In this document: positions 36,836 through 46,866 of the stretch, in pieces
Position numbering within the stretch: position 1 is the stretch's first letter
Layout: each line of letters begins with the position of its first letter
From: Thermoflexus sp.
Lineage (GTDB): Bacteria; Chloroflexota; Anaerolineae; Thermoflexales; Thermoflexaceae
Direction of reading: 5' to 3'
Assembly (NCBI GenBank): GCA_025057635.1
Contig: JANXBD010000001.1
Location: 1 to 64,000, forward strand
Length of the DNA: 64,000 nucleotides
Notes under the pieces: model-generated
What the model saw: the letters and a program-made list of their open reading frames with translations, nothing else
The model's database searches: none
Told to the model about the DNA's origin: nothing
Translations under genes and position numbers: made by a program

Positions 36836-37468
36836 ATGGAAGAGCGGGTTTATCGTCTTGTCGTGATGATCTCTGGGTTTGGAAGCAACCTGCAGGCGAT
36901 ATTGGATGCCTGCGCCGAGGGGAGGCTTCCAGCTCGCGTAGTGCTTGTGGTCTCCAACCGCAAGGATGCTTACGGATTGGTGCGGGCCCAACGGGCTGGT
37001 GTTCCCACCCTGTATTTTCCTTTCAAACCCTATCGCGATCGCGGTTTGGATCGGACAGCCTACGATCGCGATCTGGCTGAGCGAATCGCTCCATATCATC
37101 CGGATCTCATCGTCCTGGCCGGATGGATGCATATCCTGAGCTCAGCGTTTCTGGATCGCTTTCCGGGACGGGTGATCAATCTCCACCCAGCGCTCCCTCA
37201 CATGTTTCCGGGCATGAATGCAATCCAGCAGGCCTTCGAGGCCTATCAACGGGGACAAATCGAATACAGCGGATGTATGGTGCATATCGTCACCCCCGAG
37301 GTGGATGAGGGGCCTGTGCTAGCCCAAGCGATCGTGCCCATCTTTCCCCATGATACGCTGGAGACCTTTGAGGAGCGCATGCATCAAACCGAGCATCGCC
37401 TGATCATCGAGGGGATCATCCGCGCCCTCCGAACCTGCCTCGAAACCCCCACGGATCCGGCTCGCTGA
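36836..37468 (+). CDS. purN: Phosphoribosylglycinamide formyltransferase
   Basis: Formylates GAR with 10-formyl-tetrahydrofolate. The 210 residues include VMISGFGSNLQAILDAC, the catalytic asparagine and histidine in VINLHPALP, and the catalytic aspartate region TPEVDEGPVLAQ. The HPALP wording differs slightly from the usual HPSLLP. The ATG at 36836 follows AAGGGG. It is the last gene of the cluster; purH, purB and purA are not in the window. The 171-base gap before it holds no gene. Confidence 0.93.
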   Translation: MEERVYRLVVMISGFGSNLQAILDACAEGRLPARVVLVVSNRKDAYGLVRAQRAGVPTLYFPFKPYRDRGLDRTAYDRDLAERIAPYHPDLIVLAGWMHILSSAFLDRFPGRVINLHPALPHMFPGMNAIQQAFEAYQRGQIEYSGCMVHIVTPEVDEGPVLAQAIVPIFPHDTLETFEERMHQTEHRLIIEGIIRALRTCLETPTDPAR

Positions 37469-37579
37469 GACGACAGAGAACTCTTGATTCCGCTCGCTTC
37501 CGTTTGCGATTCGCTATTTGGGCTCAACCGATTGCTCGAACATCCATCACAGCTACTTCGGGCCCGATCCTCCCGTCTC

Positions 37580-38254
37580 TCAGCCGGATGGGGAGCGGGA
37601 TCGGTTCATGCTTTCGCCAGACGATCCCTGATTATCGAGGAGATCAAATCCTGCTGCAGCAGACGAGGAGAGCTCCGGATTGAGAGGGAGCTGCCAATCC
37701 CGAACGCGACCGCTGGTAAGGTCGATCCATTCATACCGCAGATCCGCCGGTCTGACGTGGAGGAGACCCACCGTTGGCCCTCGCTGGACGTAATAATCCG
37801 GAGCCACAGGGCCTGGGTTCACCAGCCAGACCCCATTCACGCGGGCCAGGTGTGGCCGATGCGTGTGCCCGGAGAGGATCACATGCACCCCATCCGGAAA
37901 AGCGAAACGCGCATATCGCAGATAACGCAACGGTTCGAAGCCGATGGTCGCTTCCCGAATTTTGTTCCTTAAATAAACCGGCCAGCCCCCATGGCCATGT
38001 ACCAGCCCGATCCGAACCCCGTTGATTTCCACGACCTCCCGCCACGGCAGCCGAAGGCCCAGATCGGCGTTCCCCCGGACCGCCACGACGGGGGCCAGGC
38101 GGGCCAGCTCATCGAGCACTGCCCAGCAATTCAGATCCCCAGCGTGCAGGATGAGGGCCACGCCGCGAAACACCTCAGCCACCTGTGGTGGGAGACGTTC
38201 TATCCGCTGCGGGACATGGGTGTCGGTGATCAGACCAGCGGTCAACGTGCGCAT
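37580..38254 (-). CDS. YfcE/MJ0936-type metallophosphoesterase
   Basis: A calcineurin-like phosphoesterase of 224 residues. The metal motifs are all present in order: DTH (11-13), HAGDLN, RGNAD, HGHG, and SGHTHRPHL, followed by NPGPV. Family members hydrolyse phosphodiesters or small phosphomonoesters; the substrate is unknown here. The tail from about residue 195 is not part of the fold. The start at 38254 lies 10 bases after the stop of the upstream esterase gene, so the two are probably co-transcribed. An earlier GTG would overlap that gene. Confidence 0.88.
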   Translation of the reverse strand: MRTLTAGLITDTHVPQRIERLPPQVAEVFRGVALILHAGDLNCWAVLDELARLAPVVAVRGNADLGLRLPWREVVEINGVRIGLVHGHGGWPVYLRNKIREATIGFEPLRYLRYARFAFPDGVHVILSGHTHRPHLARVNGVWLVNPGPVAPDYYVQRGPTVGLLHVRPADLRYEWIDLTSGRVRDWQLPLNPELSSSAAAGFDLLDNQGSSGESMNRSRSPSG

Positions 38255-38264
38255 GCCCTCCACC

Positions 38265-39101
38265 TCAGCGCTCCGCTCCCCCACGCGTCCCCTGCGCTAC
38301 CACGCGCCGGATGAAGCGTTCGATCTGCTCAAAGGCCTCCTCTCGCTCGATGTCCTCCGGGATGATGTGGCCGCTGTGGGCCAGCCAGTGGATCGTCTTG
38401 TCGGAGCTCCCCAATCGGTGATAGATCGCCCATCCCTGATCCGGAAGGACCGCGCGATCGGACCGGGAGTAGATCAGCAAGGCCGGACAGCGCACCTGGG
38501 GGAGGCGAGCGGTCGTCGCCCGGATGATCTGAAGCAGTTCCTCGACCACTGCGAGCGGATACCACGAGTAGGAGACCCGCTCCGCCTTCGCCTCCGGATC
38601 CTGGAGATCCGAGGATGGTTTCCCCACATTCGGGATCAGCCATTTCAGCAGCCACAGAAACCGAAGACGGATATCCCGGATCTGATAAGGAGAGGCCATG
38701 ACGATCAGGCCGTCCGGCGGTTGTCGGGCCGCCTCATAGAGGGCGAGAACACCACCCATAGAGAGGCCGCACAGGAATACGTGCTCGCATCGGTCTCGCA
38801 AGGTCTCCGCACCCCTGGCCACCGTCTCCGTCCAGTCCCGCCAATGGACCTGGCGCAGATCTTCCGGCCGCGTCCCGTGGCCGGGCAATCGAATCCCCAG
38901 CGCGGTCATCCCGCGATCGGCCAGGAAGACGCCTAAGGGGCGCATCTCCTGAGGGGCACCCGTGAACCCGTGGATCAGCAACACGCCCACCGGCCCTCCG
39001 GGGAAGAAGAACGGCTCGCCTCCCGGACGCAACGGCCCTTCTCCAGGACGGAGCTCCCAGAACGTTCGGATCGCCTCATCGAAGGAATCCCGAGCCACCA
39101 T
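38265..39101 (-). CDS. Alpha/beta hydrolase, carboxylesterase/monoacylglycerol lipase type
   Basis: 278 residues with an alpha/beta-hydrolase fold. The oxyanion-hole motif HGFTG is near residue 44, the nucleophile serine is in GLSMGG, the acid in IYSRSDRAV, and the histidine in HSGHIIPED. The pattern resembles thermostable Est30-like carboxylesterases. The substrate is probably a small ester or monoacylglycerol (inference). It is upstream of and co-directional with the phosphoesterase gene, 10 bases apart. The start is ATG at 39101, with a ribosome-binding site (GGAAGGAG) somewhat far away. Confidence 0.88.
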   Translation of the reverse strand: MVARDSFDEAIRTFWELRPGEGPLRPGGEPFFFPGGPVGVLLIHGFTGAPQEMRPLGVFLADRGMTALGIRLPGHGTRPEDLRQVHWRDWTETVARGAETLRDRCEHVFLCGLSMGGVLALYEAARQPPDGLIVMASPYQIRDIRLRFLWLLKWLIPNVGKPSSDLQDPEAKAERVSYSWYPLAVVEELLQIIRATTARLPQVRCPALLIYSRSDRAVLPDQGWAIYHRLGSSDKTIHWLAHSGHIIPEDIEREEAFEQIERFIRRVVAQGTRGGAER

Positions 39102-39228
39102 GCGAGATCGTTTCTCCTTCCCGAGTCAACACCTGGAGGTTTCCAGGTGAGGAAGCCTGCCCACCCCTGAAATCCTTCAGACCCGTTGCATAATTCATAT
39201 GGGAGCTACATCGTAAGGTCCTTATCGG

Positions 39229-39927
39229 ATGATCGCCAACCCTCGAAGGCCTGAACAAATTCGGGCGATGTTCGCCCGCATTGCCCATCGGTATGATCTG
39301 ATGAACCGCCTGATGACCGGCGGGATGGATCTCCGCTGGCGCCGGCATACGATCCGGGCATGCGCTCTTCCGCCGGACGCCCGAGTGCTGGATGTGGGGG
39401 CCGGGACCGGCGATCTGGCGGCGGAAGCGCTGCGCCAGCATCCTGCTGCCTTCGTGGTGGGCTGCGACTTCACCCTCCCGATGATGCTTCGCGGGCGCGA
39501 GAAGCCCGGCCGCGATCGCATCCGATGGGTAGGGGGGGACGCGCTGCGCCTCCCCTTTCCGGATGGGGAATTCGACGCAGTGGTCTCCGGCTTCGTGATG
39601 CGCAATGTCGCGGATCTGGACCTCGCCTTCCGGGAACAGGCCCGGGTGACGCGCCCGGGCGGCCGGGTGGCGTGCTTGGAGGCCATCCGCCTGCCTCCGC
39701 GATGGTGGACTCCATTTTATCGCTTTTATTTTCATCGCGTGGTTCCATGGATTGGAGCGATCGTGGCGGGCGATCGCGCAGCCTACACCTACCTCCCTCA
39801 ATCCGTGGAAGATTTCTTCACACTGGAGGAGCTAGCTCAGGCGATGATCCGGGCCGGCCTCATTCTGCTAGAGACCCGAGCATTCCTGTTCGGAGCTGTG
39901 GGCCTCGTAGTCGGCGTCCGGCCTTGA
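39229..39927 (+). CDS. ubiE: UbiE/MenG-type quinone C-methyltransferase
   Basis: A SAM-dependent methyltransferase of 232 residues. Seen: the UbiE opening MFARIAHRYDLMNRLMTGGMDLRWRR (mark, about residues 14-39), motif I DVGAGTGD (55-62), SGFVMRNVADL, and the C-terminal YTYLPQSVEDFFTLEELAQAM region. These are typical of demethylmenaquinone/ubiquinone methyltransferases, here probably acting on menaquinone. Its substrate is inferred from family only. It stands alone, divergent from the esterase gene. Confidence 0.88.
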   Translation: MIANPRRPEQIRAMFARIAHRYDLMNRLMTGGMDLRWRRHTIRACALPPDARVLDVGAGTGDLAAEALRQHPAAFVVGCDFTLPMMLRGREKPGRDRIRWVGGDALRLPFPDGEFDAVVSGFVMRNVADLDLAFREQARVTRPGGRVACLEAIRLPPRWWTPFYRFYFHRVVPWIGAIVAGDRAAYTYLPQSVEDFFTLEELAQAMIRAGLILLETRAFLFGAVGLVVGVRP

Positions 39928-40403
39928 TTTTCTTCCCTCGAGAGACCCGCGCAGGGCCGCCCGCCCTCCGGAGACAATCCCATCCGCGCCGGTCGGTTTG
40001 GCTGTGCCCTGATGCAAGCCCAGGGGTTGGGGGAGTTGCGTCCCTTCCCTATGCTGGGAAGCGACAAAGAAGCAAGTCCAGAACCCACCATGGGGATCGC
40101 TCCGATCGCAGGAACATGTTCGGGAGGGAGCCGTCCACGAATGCAAGCACGAGTCCCTGAGCGGAAGGGCCTGCGGGCTACGAACACGGCGGGCAGTGGC
40201 CTGGCAAGCCTTGAGGCCGCTCTTCCTTTGGATTGTGCAAGACGATCTGCTCAGAGGACCCGGGCGGATGGAAACGCATCGGCTACGAACGGTTTAACGC
40301 GCTGATATGGAAGGCAGCCACCGAACGGGAGGAGACCAATGAGGCGTAAGGGATCGGGGAGCCCTCCTCGAACTTCCAGGGTCATGCTGTCTAGCTTCGG
40401 CTG
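39928..40403. other. Gene-poor stretch, possible debris
   Basis: No frame here reads as a recognisable protein. A fragment ending at TAA 40347-40349 (GGWKRIGYERFNALIWKAA) has protein-like composition but no start or family, and an apparent frameshift before it. Together with the pseudogene that follows, this suggests a decayed two-gene module. Confidence 0.35.
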
Positions 40404-41158
40404 CGCACCGTTTACACGTTGCGAGAAAGCATCGCGACCGTATGGCGGATCCTCCGCTGGGCTGTCGCCGGTGCCGTCGGCTATAGTGCGCTCTTTTTCC
40501 CTGATCTCGCCGTGAGGACGTCGGGATCGGCCGGGCTGGGATGGTGAGCGTATATCCTCGCCGCCGGCGCGATGCTTGGGCTGGGCCTCACGATGTCCTG
40601 CCGCCATCGGTAGCTCGTCCGCGCCCTCCAGGTCATGTTCCTCAAGCATTCATCGGACGCGATCCTGCTGGATGTCGGTCGGGCTCTGCTCGATGCCTTT
40701 CGGGAGGCCGGTGTGATTCAGGGCGAGCTCTCCGCGGACCATCCGCGGGGTCTCATCCACCCGGACGGCGCCCTCTCGCGGCAACTGGAAAACGCGCCTC
40801 TGAGGACGCGGAGGTTTTCCTGCGGGTGTATCGGGAGATATTCGCGCTGATCTGCAACCCGCGCTACCTGCTGTTGTGTCGGGACGAGCACCCTCCGGAC
40901 TGGCCGTTCACCGGCCTGTGACGGAAACTGGGGGCTTGGATCCCGGAATCCCCGCGCTGCCCGGCCTACTACCCGGTGCCTCCGGCACTGGGGGTTAAGC
41001 GTTCTCACGCAGAGGCCTTCGCCTGGGCCTGGCGCCGCTACGTGGGCGACGCCGAGCTGATCTACACCCGTACCCCGAAGGGACGCTCCCATCTCTATCG
41101 CGCCCGGACACGGGAAGGCCTCGCGTTCCAGGATCTCCTGATGGACTTCTGGCGATAG
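40404..41158 (+). pseudogene. Broken gene for an unknown membrane-anchored protein
   Basis: One frame from about 40404 reads RESIATVWRILRWAVAGAVG, then a second hydrophobic helix (ILAAGAMLGLGLTM), then a soluble part (DAILLDVGRALLDAFREAG). It is broken by TGA at 40545-40547 and TAG at 40611-40613. A frameshift near 40790 moves the reading to another frame (EDAEVFLRVYREIFALIC), broken again by TGA at 40919-40921, and ending at TAG 41156-41158 after RSHLYRARTREGLAFQDLL. I do not recognise the family. The original protein probably had two membrane helices and about 200 cytoplasmic residues. Confidence 0.6.
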
Positions 41159-41511
41159 CGCGCCCCGATGGTTCTCCGGCTGACTAAGGGACCAGAGCAG
41201 GATCACCAGGAGCTCCAAATGGGTCTCGCAACACTCGTTCCAATCGGCCTCATGAAGCTTTGCATGACTTGACCGTTTCCTTCGTTAGCTTGCGCGGACA
41301 ATTGTATAATTAAGCGGAGGTGTGTTCCGAACCGCCCCAGTGCAGCAGAGTGAAGCAGCAGTCAGTGCTGAGCGCTATGCGGGGCGTTGAAATGCTTGTT
41401 CAGGACGTTGCAAATGTAATCCGAGAGGATAAAAAGGCGATAAACAGGAATTTTATATTTCTAAATTCCAAACTTTGTGGGCTTTCAAAATTACAAAAAG
41501 GAGATAAAATA
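41159..41511. other. Intergenic region before the DUF433 gene
   Basis: There is no gene. A TATAAT box at 41305-41310 lies 200 bases before the DUF433 start without a good -35 partner. The stretch from 41400 on is unusually A/T-rich for this window, which may reflect transfer of the module. Confidence 0.4.
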
Positions 41512-41739
41512 ATGAAGTATCCACGAATTACCATTGATCCAAATCAGATGGGCGGCGTCCCGTGCATCCGAGGCTTGCGGATTCCAGTGGCGACTGTGAT
41601 CGGGATGATCGCGGATGGAATGAAAGAGGAGGAGATCCTAGAGGCCTACCCAGATCTGGAGCCAGAGGACATCCGGGAAGCGCTACGCTATGCAGCGGAG
41701 GCCCTGCAAGAGGAAGAGTTGCCCTTGAGGACGACATGA
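41512..41739 (+). CDS. DUF433 family protein, probable antitoxin
   Basis: A 75-residue DUF433 protein with the winged-helix-like pattern [55 protein letters not shown]433 proteins pair with DUF5615 PIN-like proteins and are considered antitoxins, probably DNA-binding autoregulators. The ATG at 41512 follows AAAAAGGAGA with good spacing; 64 further open codons upstream are A/T-rich and unlike protein. The stop overlaps the next start (ATGA). Confidence 0.85.
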   Translation: MKYPRITIDPNQMGGVPCIRGLRIPVATVIGMIADGMKEEEILEAYPDLEPEDIREALRYAAEALQEEELPLRTT

Positions 41740-42116
41740 GGTTTCTGGTGGACAACGCACTATCGCCACGGGTGGCCGAGGGATTGCGCAGGGCCGGTCA
41801 CGATGCCGTGCATGTTCGGGATTATGGCTTGCAGACGGCCAGCGATGCGGAGATCCTCAGGCGGGCCACGGAGGAGAATCGCGTTCTCATCTCCGCAGAT
41901 ACTGACTTCGGAGCATTGCTGGCCCAGCGGGAAAGCGGCTGGCCGTCTGTGATCCTCTTCCGCCGAATATCCGGCCGCCGGCCAGAGGAACAGGTTCGCC
42001 TGCTCCTAGCCAATATGCCGCAGATCCAGGAGGCGCTGGCTCAGGGAAGTGTTGTCGTCCTGGAGGAAACCCGGATCCGGATCCGGCGATTCCCCATCGG
42101 CGGCCGGGCGAAGTGA
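41736..42116 (+). CDS. DUF5615 PIN-like protein, probable toxin
   Basis: 126 residues of the DUF5615 (Mut7-C-like/PIN-like) family: [30 protein letters not shown], the SDAEILRRA helix and the acidic [11 protein letters not shown]. The aspartates at about 6, 39 and 57-59 match PIN-type metal sites, so RNase activity is likely by family. It overlaps the DUF433 gene by 4 bases, a standard toxin-antitoxin layout. The biological target is unknown. Confidence 0.85.
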   Translation: MRFLVDNALSPRVAEGLRRAGHDAVHVRDYGLQTASDAEILRRATEENRVLISADTDFGALLAQRESGWPSVILFRRISGRRPEEQVRLLLANMPQIQEALAQGSVVVLEETRIRIRRFPIGGRAK

Positions 42117-42436
42117 AGGGGGAGCGCTCGCGGCTTCGCGACGCGTGACAGGCGCTCAAGCCCGTGGAAGCGCGAGCGGTTCGCAAGCGCAGCGCGCCGG
42201 CGCAGTCGAATCACCCACCTTGCCCTCTAAGTTCCCAGCGAACCGTCAACTCTCTCGTCCGCTTTCCTCATCGCAGACCCCCTGAATCCCTGATGGATGA
42301 GCTCGGTGTATCACCCACGCCGGATTGGTCGCATGCCAACCAGTCTACATTGAGCGATCCCTCTATTCCCGTCCGGCTTGGTCATGCTTTGCCGCAAATT
42401 TAGAAGCTAAGGGAACTTTGCCCCTTGCCTGCCATC
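42117..42436. other. Intergenic region, no gene seen
   Basis: It lies between the convergent DUF5615 and epimerase genes. Short GC-rich inverted stretches (GCGCTCGCGGCTTCGCGA near 42124-42141) occur, but there is no clear terminator with a T run. Confidence 0.35.
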
Positions 42437-43477
42437 CTATGGAAGCAAATCTCGGATTATCCGTAAGATCCCTTGATCCCATGCCACCCGATGGGTGATG
42501 CCCACCTTGCCTGTAAGCTCTGTCTTGTGGGCTAAATACCATTGGTAAGTCCGAATGAGAGATTCCGCATTGCTGTAGCGGGGCTGCCATCCCAGCTTGT
42601 CTCTCGCCCGATTAATGCTCACATAAGAATCCTTATCTGCGGTTCCATAGACCCATCGATAGAGCGGAGATAGATGCAGTGCCTCGAAGAGAGCGAGGGC
42701 CGCCTTGATCGGGCGGGCCGGCAGAGGCCAGGCCCGCGCGCCCGTGCCTGCGTAATCGCAAAGCGCCTGTATATCCTCCCAGACCGTGCCGAAGCGCTCG
42801 GCCCCGATATTGAACGTATCATTCACTCGATCCGCATCCATCGTCAGGGCCAAGGTGATCGCACCGGTCAGATCATCTACGTCCAGTAGTTGATAGCGGT
42901 TTCTGCCGTTGCCAATGATCGGGATTGGCTTTCCCCGTTCCACCCAATCGAACAGGATCTGAAAAACCCCCAGTCGGCCAGGGCCAATGAAGGTCTTAGG
43001 CCGGATGGTGGTCACAATCAGCCCCCGTTCCCGAAAGGACTGGCAGACTTGCTCGGCTAGGATCTTGCTCTGACCATACGGCCCAACCCCTTGGAGCGGA
43101 TCATCCTCCAGAATGGGATGTTTCTTCGGTATGCCATAAACTGCCGTGGAAGAGATGAAGACTACCCGTTGCACGCCATGGGACATGGCGATCTCCAGCA
43201 CTGTTCGAGTGCCTTCCACATTCACCGAGAAGATTTCCCGCCGGGGCCACAGCGGCAACGCTGCTGCGGCGTGGATCACTGCATCGACGCCTTCCATCAC
43301 CCGATTCACCACTTCTCGGTCGCGCACATCTCCCTTGTTGAACGAAACCGGCCCCACGTAATCCTCCTCGATGTAATCCGCGATGTCTAGCAGGACAACC
43401 TCATGGCCATGCTGAAGCAGTTTGTTGGCCATATGGAAGCCAAAGAATCCTGCACCACCGGTGATCAGAACTCGCAT
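42437..43477 (-). CDS. NAD-dependent epimerase/dehydratase
   Basis: An extended short-chain dehydrogenase of 346 residues. Seen: the nucleotide-binding TGGAGFFGFH at the N-terminus, the DVRDREVV acidic motif, ISSTAVYG, and the catalytic YGQSK. Serine and tyrosine are in the expected spacing. Family members act on nucleotide sugars or on 3-beta-hydroxy groups; the substrate is not predictable from sequence. A GGGGAGG site precedes the ATG. Confidence 0.88.
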   Translation of the reverse strand: MRVLITGGAGFFGFHMANKLLQHGHEVVLLDIADYIEEDYVGPVSFNKGDVRDREVVNRVMEGVDAVIHAAAALPLWPRREIFSVNVEGTRTVLEIAMSHGVQRVVFISSTAVYGIPKKHPILEDDPLQGVGPYGQSKILAEQVCQSFRERGLIVTTIRPKTFIGPGRLGVFQILFDWVERGKPIPIIGNGRNRYQLLDVDDLTGAITLALTMDADRVNDTFNIGAERFGTVWEDIQALCDYAGTGARAWPLPARPIKAALALFEALHLSPLYRWVYGTADKDSYVSINRARDKLGWQPRYSNAESLIRTYQWYLAHKTELTGKVGITHRVAWDQGILRIIRDLLP

Positions 43478-43796
43478 AGCGCCTCCCCAAGAAGAGAGAT
43501 CCTGAAGCTAAGCAGGCGGCCAGATCGCACAGAAAGCGGAAATCCGTTGCTGTCTTTACACCAAGCCAACCAAAAGGCCAGTAAACATTAAATCCTTGCC
43601 CGTCGCAATTCCCATATATAGAGATCATATTCGCCTTTGCTGTCTTCTTCCTCTTCGATGGTTTCACGAGAACCCTCAAGGCATTATGGGCTCTCACTTT
43701 GATTCCGAACCTCTTGGATTGGCTGACTTCGCCCGCCGATGGCGTACGCACAAGCTGAGTTAAAATGTAGAGCGCACCTATGGTAAGGAGACGGTT
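43478..43796. other. Divergent intergenic region
   Basis: It separates the epimerase gene from acylphosphatase. A TAAAAT box near 43760 might serve the latter; no strong promoter or RNA element was recognised. Confidence 0.3.
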
Positions 43797-44114
43797 ATGA
43801 TGGAAACCGGAAAGCGGAAATCGCAAGAAGAACGAGTTCGGCTTCATGCCATCGTGCATGGGATCGTTCAGGGAGTGAACTTTCGATATTATACCCGGCT
43901 GCGGGCGGAGACCTTCGGTCTGAGCGGCTGGGTGGCCAATCGTTCGGATGGCACCGTGGAGGTGGTGGCGGAAGGACCGCGATCGGCCGTAGAGGCGTTG
44001 CTTCAGTTCCTGCACCAGGGTCCACCAGCAGCGCGAGTGGATTACGTAGAAACCTACTGGGAGAGGCCAACGGGTGAATTCCGGGGATTCCGTATCCGCT
44101 ACGAGGTGGACTGA
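43797..44114 (+). CDS. acyP: Acylphosphatase
   Basis: Hydrolyses acyl phosphates. The 105-residue protein carries the signature [15 protein letters not shown] with the catalytic arginine, and the second motif [17 protein letters not shown] with the catalytic asparagine. A ten-residue charged N-terminal extension precedes the core. TAAGGAGA precedes the first ATG. The last 41 bases overlap the following gene if its GTG start is right. Confidence 0.93.
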   Translation: MMETGKRKSQEERVRLHAIVHGIVQGVNFRYYTRLRAETFGLSGWVANRSDGTVEVVAEGPRSAVEALLQFLHQGPPAARVDYVETYWERPTGEFRGFRIRYEVD

Positions 44115-45396
44115 GGCGCAGGTGCAGCGCCTGGCCTGGATTATCCTCATGCTATCCTTCAGTATCTGCATGGGGCTCAGCGTCCTTGTCCCATGGCAGA
44201 TCCTGACCTACCTTCGCACCTCCCATATCGGCACGCATGCCCGAGTTGCAGCTCTATCCGGGATTCTCCGTCTCGAGAGTCCGGAGAGAGAGCCGGTGGC
44301 GATCGCGCCCGGCGCTGCATATTCCAAACTGGTGGAGGGCGATCTTCTGATCACCGATGCCCAATCCCAGGGGCTGGTGATCTTCTCCGAGCCATTGTTT
44401 TCGAGGCCCCAAGATATTGCGGCCATGCAAATTTATCCGAACACCCAGGTGGAGGTGCGACGCGCTCGCTACCCTCGTTTTGAGATCAGCCCAGAACCAG
44501 CACGCCTCACCCTGTATGTTCGCGCTGGCCGAATCCGGTCGACCCGCCTCGAGGGCCGTCGAGCGCTTGAACTGGTGATCCAGACCCCCCATGGGCAAGC
44601 GGAAGTGATCTCTGGAACGCTGGCTGTGGAGGTTCAAAACGACCGGACAGATTTCACCATACGTTCCGGTGAGGCGCGGGTGGGAAATTCCACAGGAATC
44701 CAAACCCTGCGAAGCGATCAGCGGGCACGGATTGGGCTGGATGGCCGGGTGGCAGGGCCGTTGGAGGCCGGGCGGAACCTGCTGCCGGACCTCTTCCAGA
44801 TGCCACTCCCTGTGCGCAACGCTGATGAGCCTGTTCCGCCCCACCAGTGGGCTGTTTTCACCTTCGCGAGCCAACCCGGCGAGAGTCAGGGGAACGTGGC
44901 CCAAACCGTGGAAGCCGGTCGTCGAGTGCTCGTGATATCGCGCATCGGATTCGATCATGCCCAAACCGGAGTCTTCTTAGTGCTCAACCAGGACGTGCGG
45001 GATTTCCGTTCGCTTCAATTACACATCTCCTTCAAGATCCTATCTCAGGATGTTGCCGTATGTGGGGTGGTAGGAACGGAATGTCCTCTGATGATCCGCC
45101 TAGAATACAAAGACATTCATGGAAGTGATCGCCAGTGGTTGCAGGGCTTTTACGCCCTCGGAGAGGTAAGTCCACAAACCCCCGAGAGCTGCCTCCCCCA
45201 TATCTGTCCTCCTCCTCACAACATACACATCCGGGTTCCTCTCGAAGAGTGGTATACGTTTGATTCCGGGAACCTGATGGAATCGCTTCGAGCTGCTGGG
45301 GCACCTCCGGCGACGCTCACTCGACTGCGTGTCTATGCTTCCGGCCACAGTTATTCGGTGATGCTTTCAGAGCTGGAGCTCATCGGTGAGGAGTAG
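44074..45396 (+). CDS. Membrane-anchored protein with FecR-like domain
   Basis: About 440 residues. One membrane helix (about 25-47) is followed by a beta-rich region with an internal FecR-type stretch ([21 protein letters not shown]...TIRSGEARV). A C-terminal domain (about 250-440) has a galactose-binding-like beta-sandwich look. FecR-like segments often act in envelope signalling, but no sigma-factor partner is here, so no function is claimed. The GTG at 44074 has GGGAGAGG 7 bases upstream; an alternative GTG at 44122 has GAGG 5 bases upstream and would avoid the overlap with acyP. Confidence 0.7.
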   Translation: MNSGDSVSATRWTEAQVQRLAWIILMLSFSICMGLSVLVPWQILTYLRTSHIGTHARVAALSGILRLESPEREPVAIAPGAAYSKLVEGDLLITDAQSQGLVIFSEPLFSRPQDIAAMQIYPNTQVEVRRARYPRFEISPEPARLTLYVRAGRIRSTRLEGRRALELVIQTPHGQAEVISGTLAVEVQNDRTDFTIRSGEARVGNSTGIQTLRSDQRARIGLDGRVAGPLEAGRNLLPDLFQMPLPVRNADEPVPPHQWAVFTFASQPGESQGNVAQTVEAGRRVLVISRIGFDHAQTGVFLVLNQDVRDFRSLQLHISFKILSQDVAVCGVVGTECPLMIRLEYKDIHGSDRQWLQGFYALGEVSPQTPESCLPHICPPPHNIHIRVPLEEWYTFDSGNLMESLRAAGAPPATLTRLRVYASGHSYSVMLSELELIGEE

Positions 45397-46536
45397 TGGA
45401 ACACTCGTCCGGGAGCGAAGCAGGGGCTGAGGAGGCCTAGCGTTGCTCCCAAAGATCCCAAGGGAAGGAAAATTCCTTAGCTCCTGCGCTCGTATAATCC
45501 CGCGGCGGGCCAGGTCCTCCAGATCGATCGGTTCGATCCTAATGCCTTGAAGGATCTCCGCCGTATGTTCCCCCAGGCGAGGAGGAGGGCCCACTATGAT
45601 GAGCCGTTGACCCTCCCGCGTGAGCGGCAAGCCGGGAAGCTCCGCATGGAGGGCAGGGGTGAGATCGCCCAAGAACCGGATGGCTTCCTCCGGCTCCAGC
45701 ACCGGTTCTAAGCAGGCATCGATCGCTTCCTAGAGCGCTTCCCGTTCCTGCCGGGTTCAGCTCCGGAATAGCGCCGCCACCTTTGGGATTAACGTCGGGT
45801 GGCATACATCAGGCATCCATTTGGAATGCCCAACTGCTTCGCAGAGGGCTTGCCAGAAAGCGGGCTCTAAAGCCGCTAGCGCCATCGCTTCCCCATCCGC
45901 TGCGATGTAGACCTGATAGCACGCTAAGGCGCCGTTCAGCGGCATCCCTTCGCAGACTGCTGGAATTCCCTTCCGATGGGCCCTTTTGAGAAAGGCTGCG
46001 TCCAGGTCGCCCCAGCTTTGAAGATTGAGACGTCTGAAAGACCCCCTGGTCGGCTCGTTCACGACGGACGGAGGGGGCCGCCAGCATAGCGATCAGCAAC
46101 GTTGTTTCCCCACCAAAATCGGCAACCGGAACAGCTGGCGGCATGGGAGGATCTTTCCGTGGCCTGTTCAGCCCTAAAACGCCTGACAGCTCCAGGTAGT
46201 TCAGATCATGCCCGGTCTGTTCCCATCAGCGGCTACCCCTTTCCATACCCATCGAGAGAAGCGCATACCAGACGCGGTTGCTGGTTAAGGAGGAACTTCG
46301 AAACCAGATGCAGCCGGGCCTTTCAGATCGATGGCCACGCTTTTCTTGCCGCGATTCACTGCAAACAACCATTCCCCCAGCTCTTCTGTGGAAAGGGGAC
46401 ATCTTCCGGAGCCAGTCCCTCCAATCGGGAGCTCCACCCGGATGACCTCTGCGCCCATCGCAATCAACCATTCCGTGGCAAAGGGCCCCGGCAACAAGTG
46501 GATGAGGTCTATCACCCGGATCCCGGATAAGATCAC
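45367..46536 (-). pseudogene. Decayed CaiB/BaiF family III CoA-transferase
   Basis: The minus strand gives a recognisable but broken protein: RVIDLIHLLPGPFATEWL at the start (from 46536), then NRPRKDPPMPPAVPVADFGG in another frame, then SFRRLNLQSWGDLDAAF...VYIAADGEAMALAALEP back in the first frame. TGA and TAG stops near 45760 and 45732 break the tail, and the normal C-terminus GEHTAEILQGIRI comes last. At least two frameshifts and two stops rule out a working enzyme. It was a formyl-CoA-transferase/racemase relative. It converges with the FecR-like gene. Confidence 0.85.
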
Positions 46537-46866
46537 AGGGCTTCCTCCTAATCCTACGATCCTAGGGGTGAGGGCCTATACGAAAACGGCAGTGTTCAAT
46601 GACCGCCGGATGGGGACGTCCGGAAGGATGGGCCGTCTCTGACAAACCTTGCCCGCACCCTCATTATTCTAAGGGGCGGCAGGGAAGAGGAACGCCGGAT
46701 GCGACTTTCAAGCTCTTCCAAAGTGGGGAGGGGCCTGGCTTGCTTTCCTCACTAAAGGCGCTTGAGTCGGATGCTCCGCCTAAGGTGACATATGGCATGA
46801 GAATTCTTGGGAGAGGAGAAGCGCGCCGTCCCTTCTGGGAGCACCTTGAGCGAGCGGCACGGGTTG
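46537..46866. other. Intergenic region, no gene seen
   Basis: It lies between cofE and the start of the CoA-transferase pseudogene. No promoter, RNA or conserved reading frame was recognised. Confidence 0.35.

Noticed and set aside
39928-40320. Tail of a transposase (TnpB-like ending) in the frame with GELRPFPMLGSDKEASPE
   Set aside because: The wording vaguely recalls such tails, but no catalytic motif, zinc finger or element ends were found.
41320-41511. A 64-residue N-terminal extension of the DUF433 protein
   Set aside because: It is A/T-rich, lacks protein character, and a good ribosome-binding site marks the ATG at 41512.
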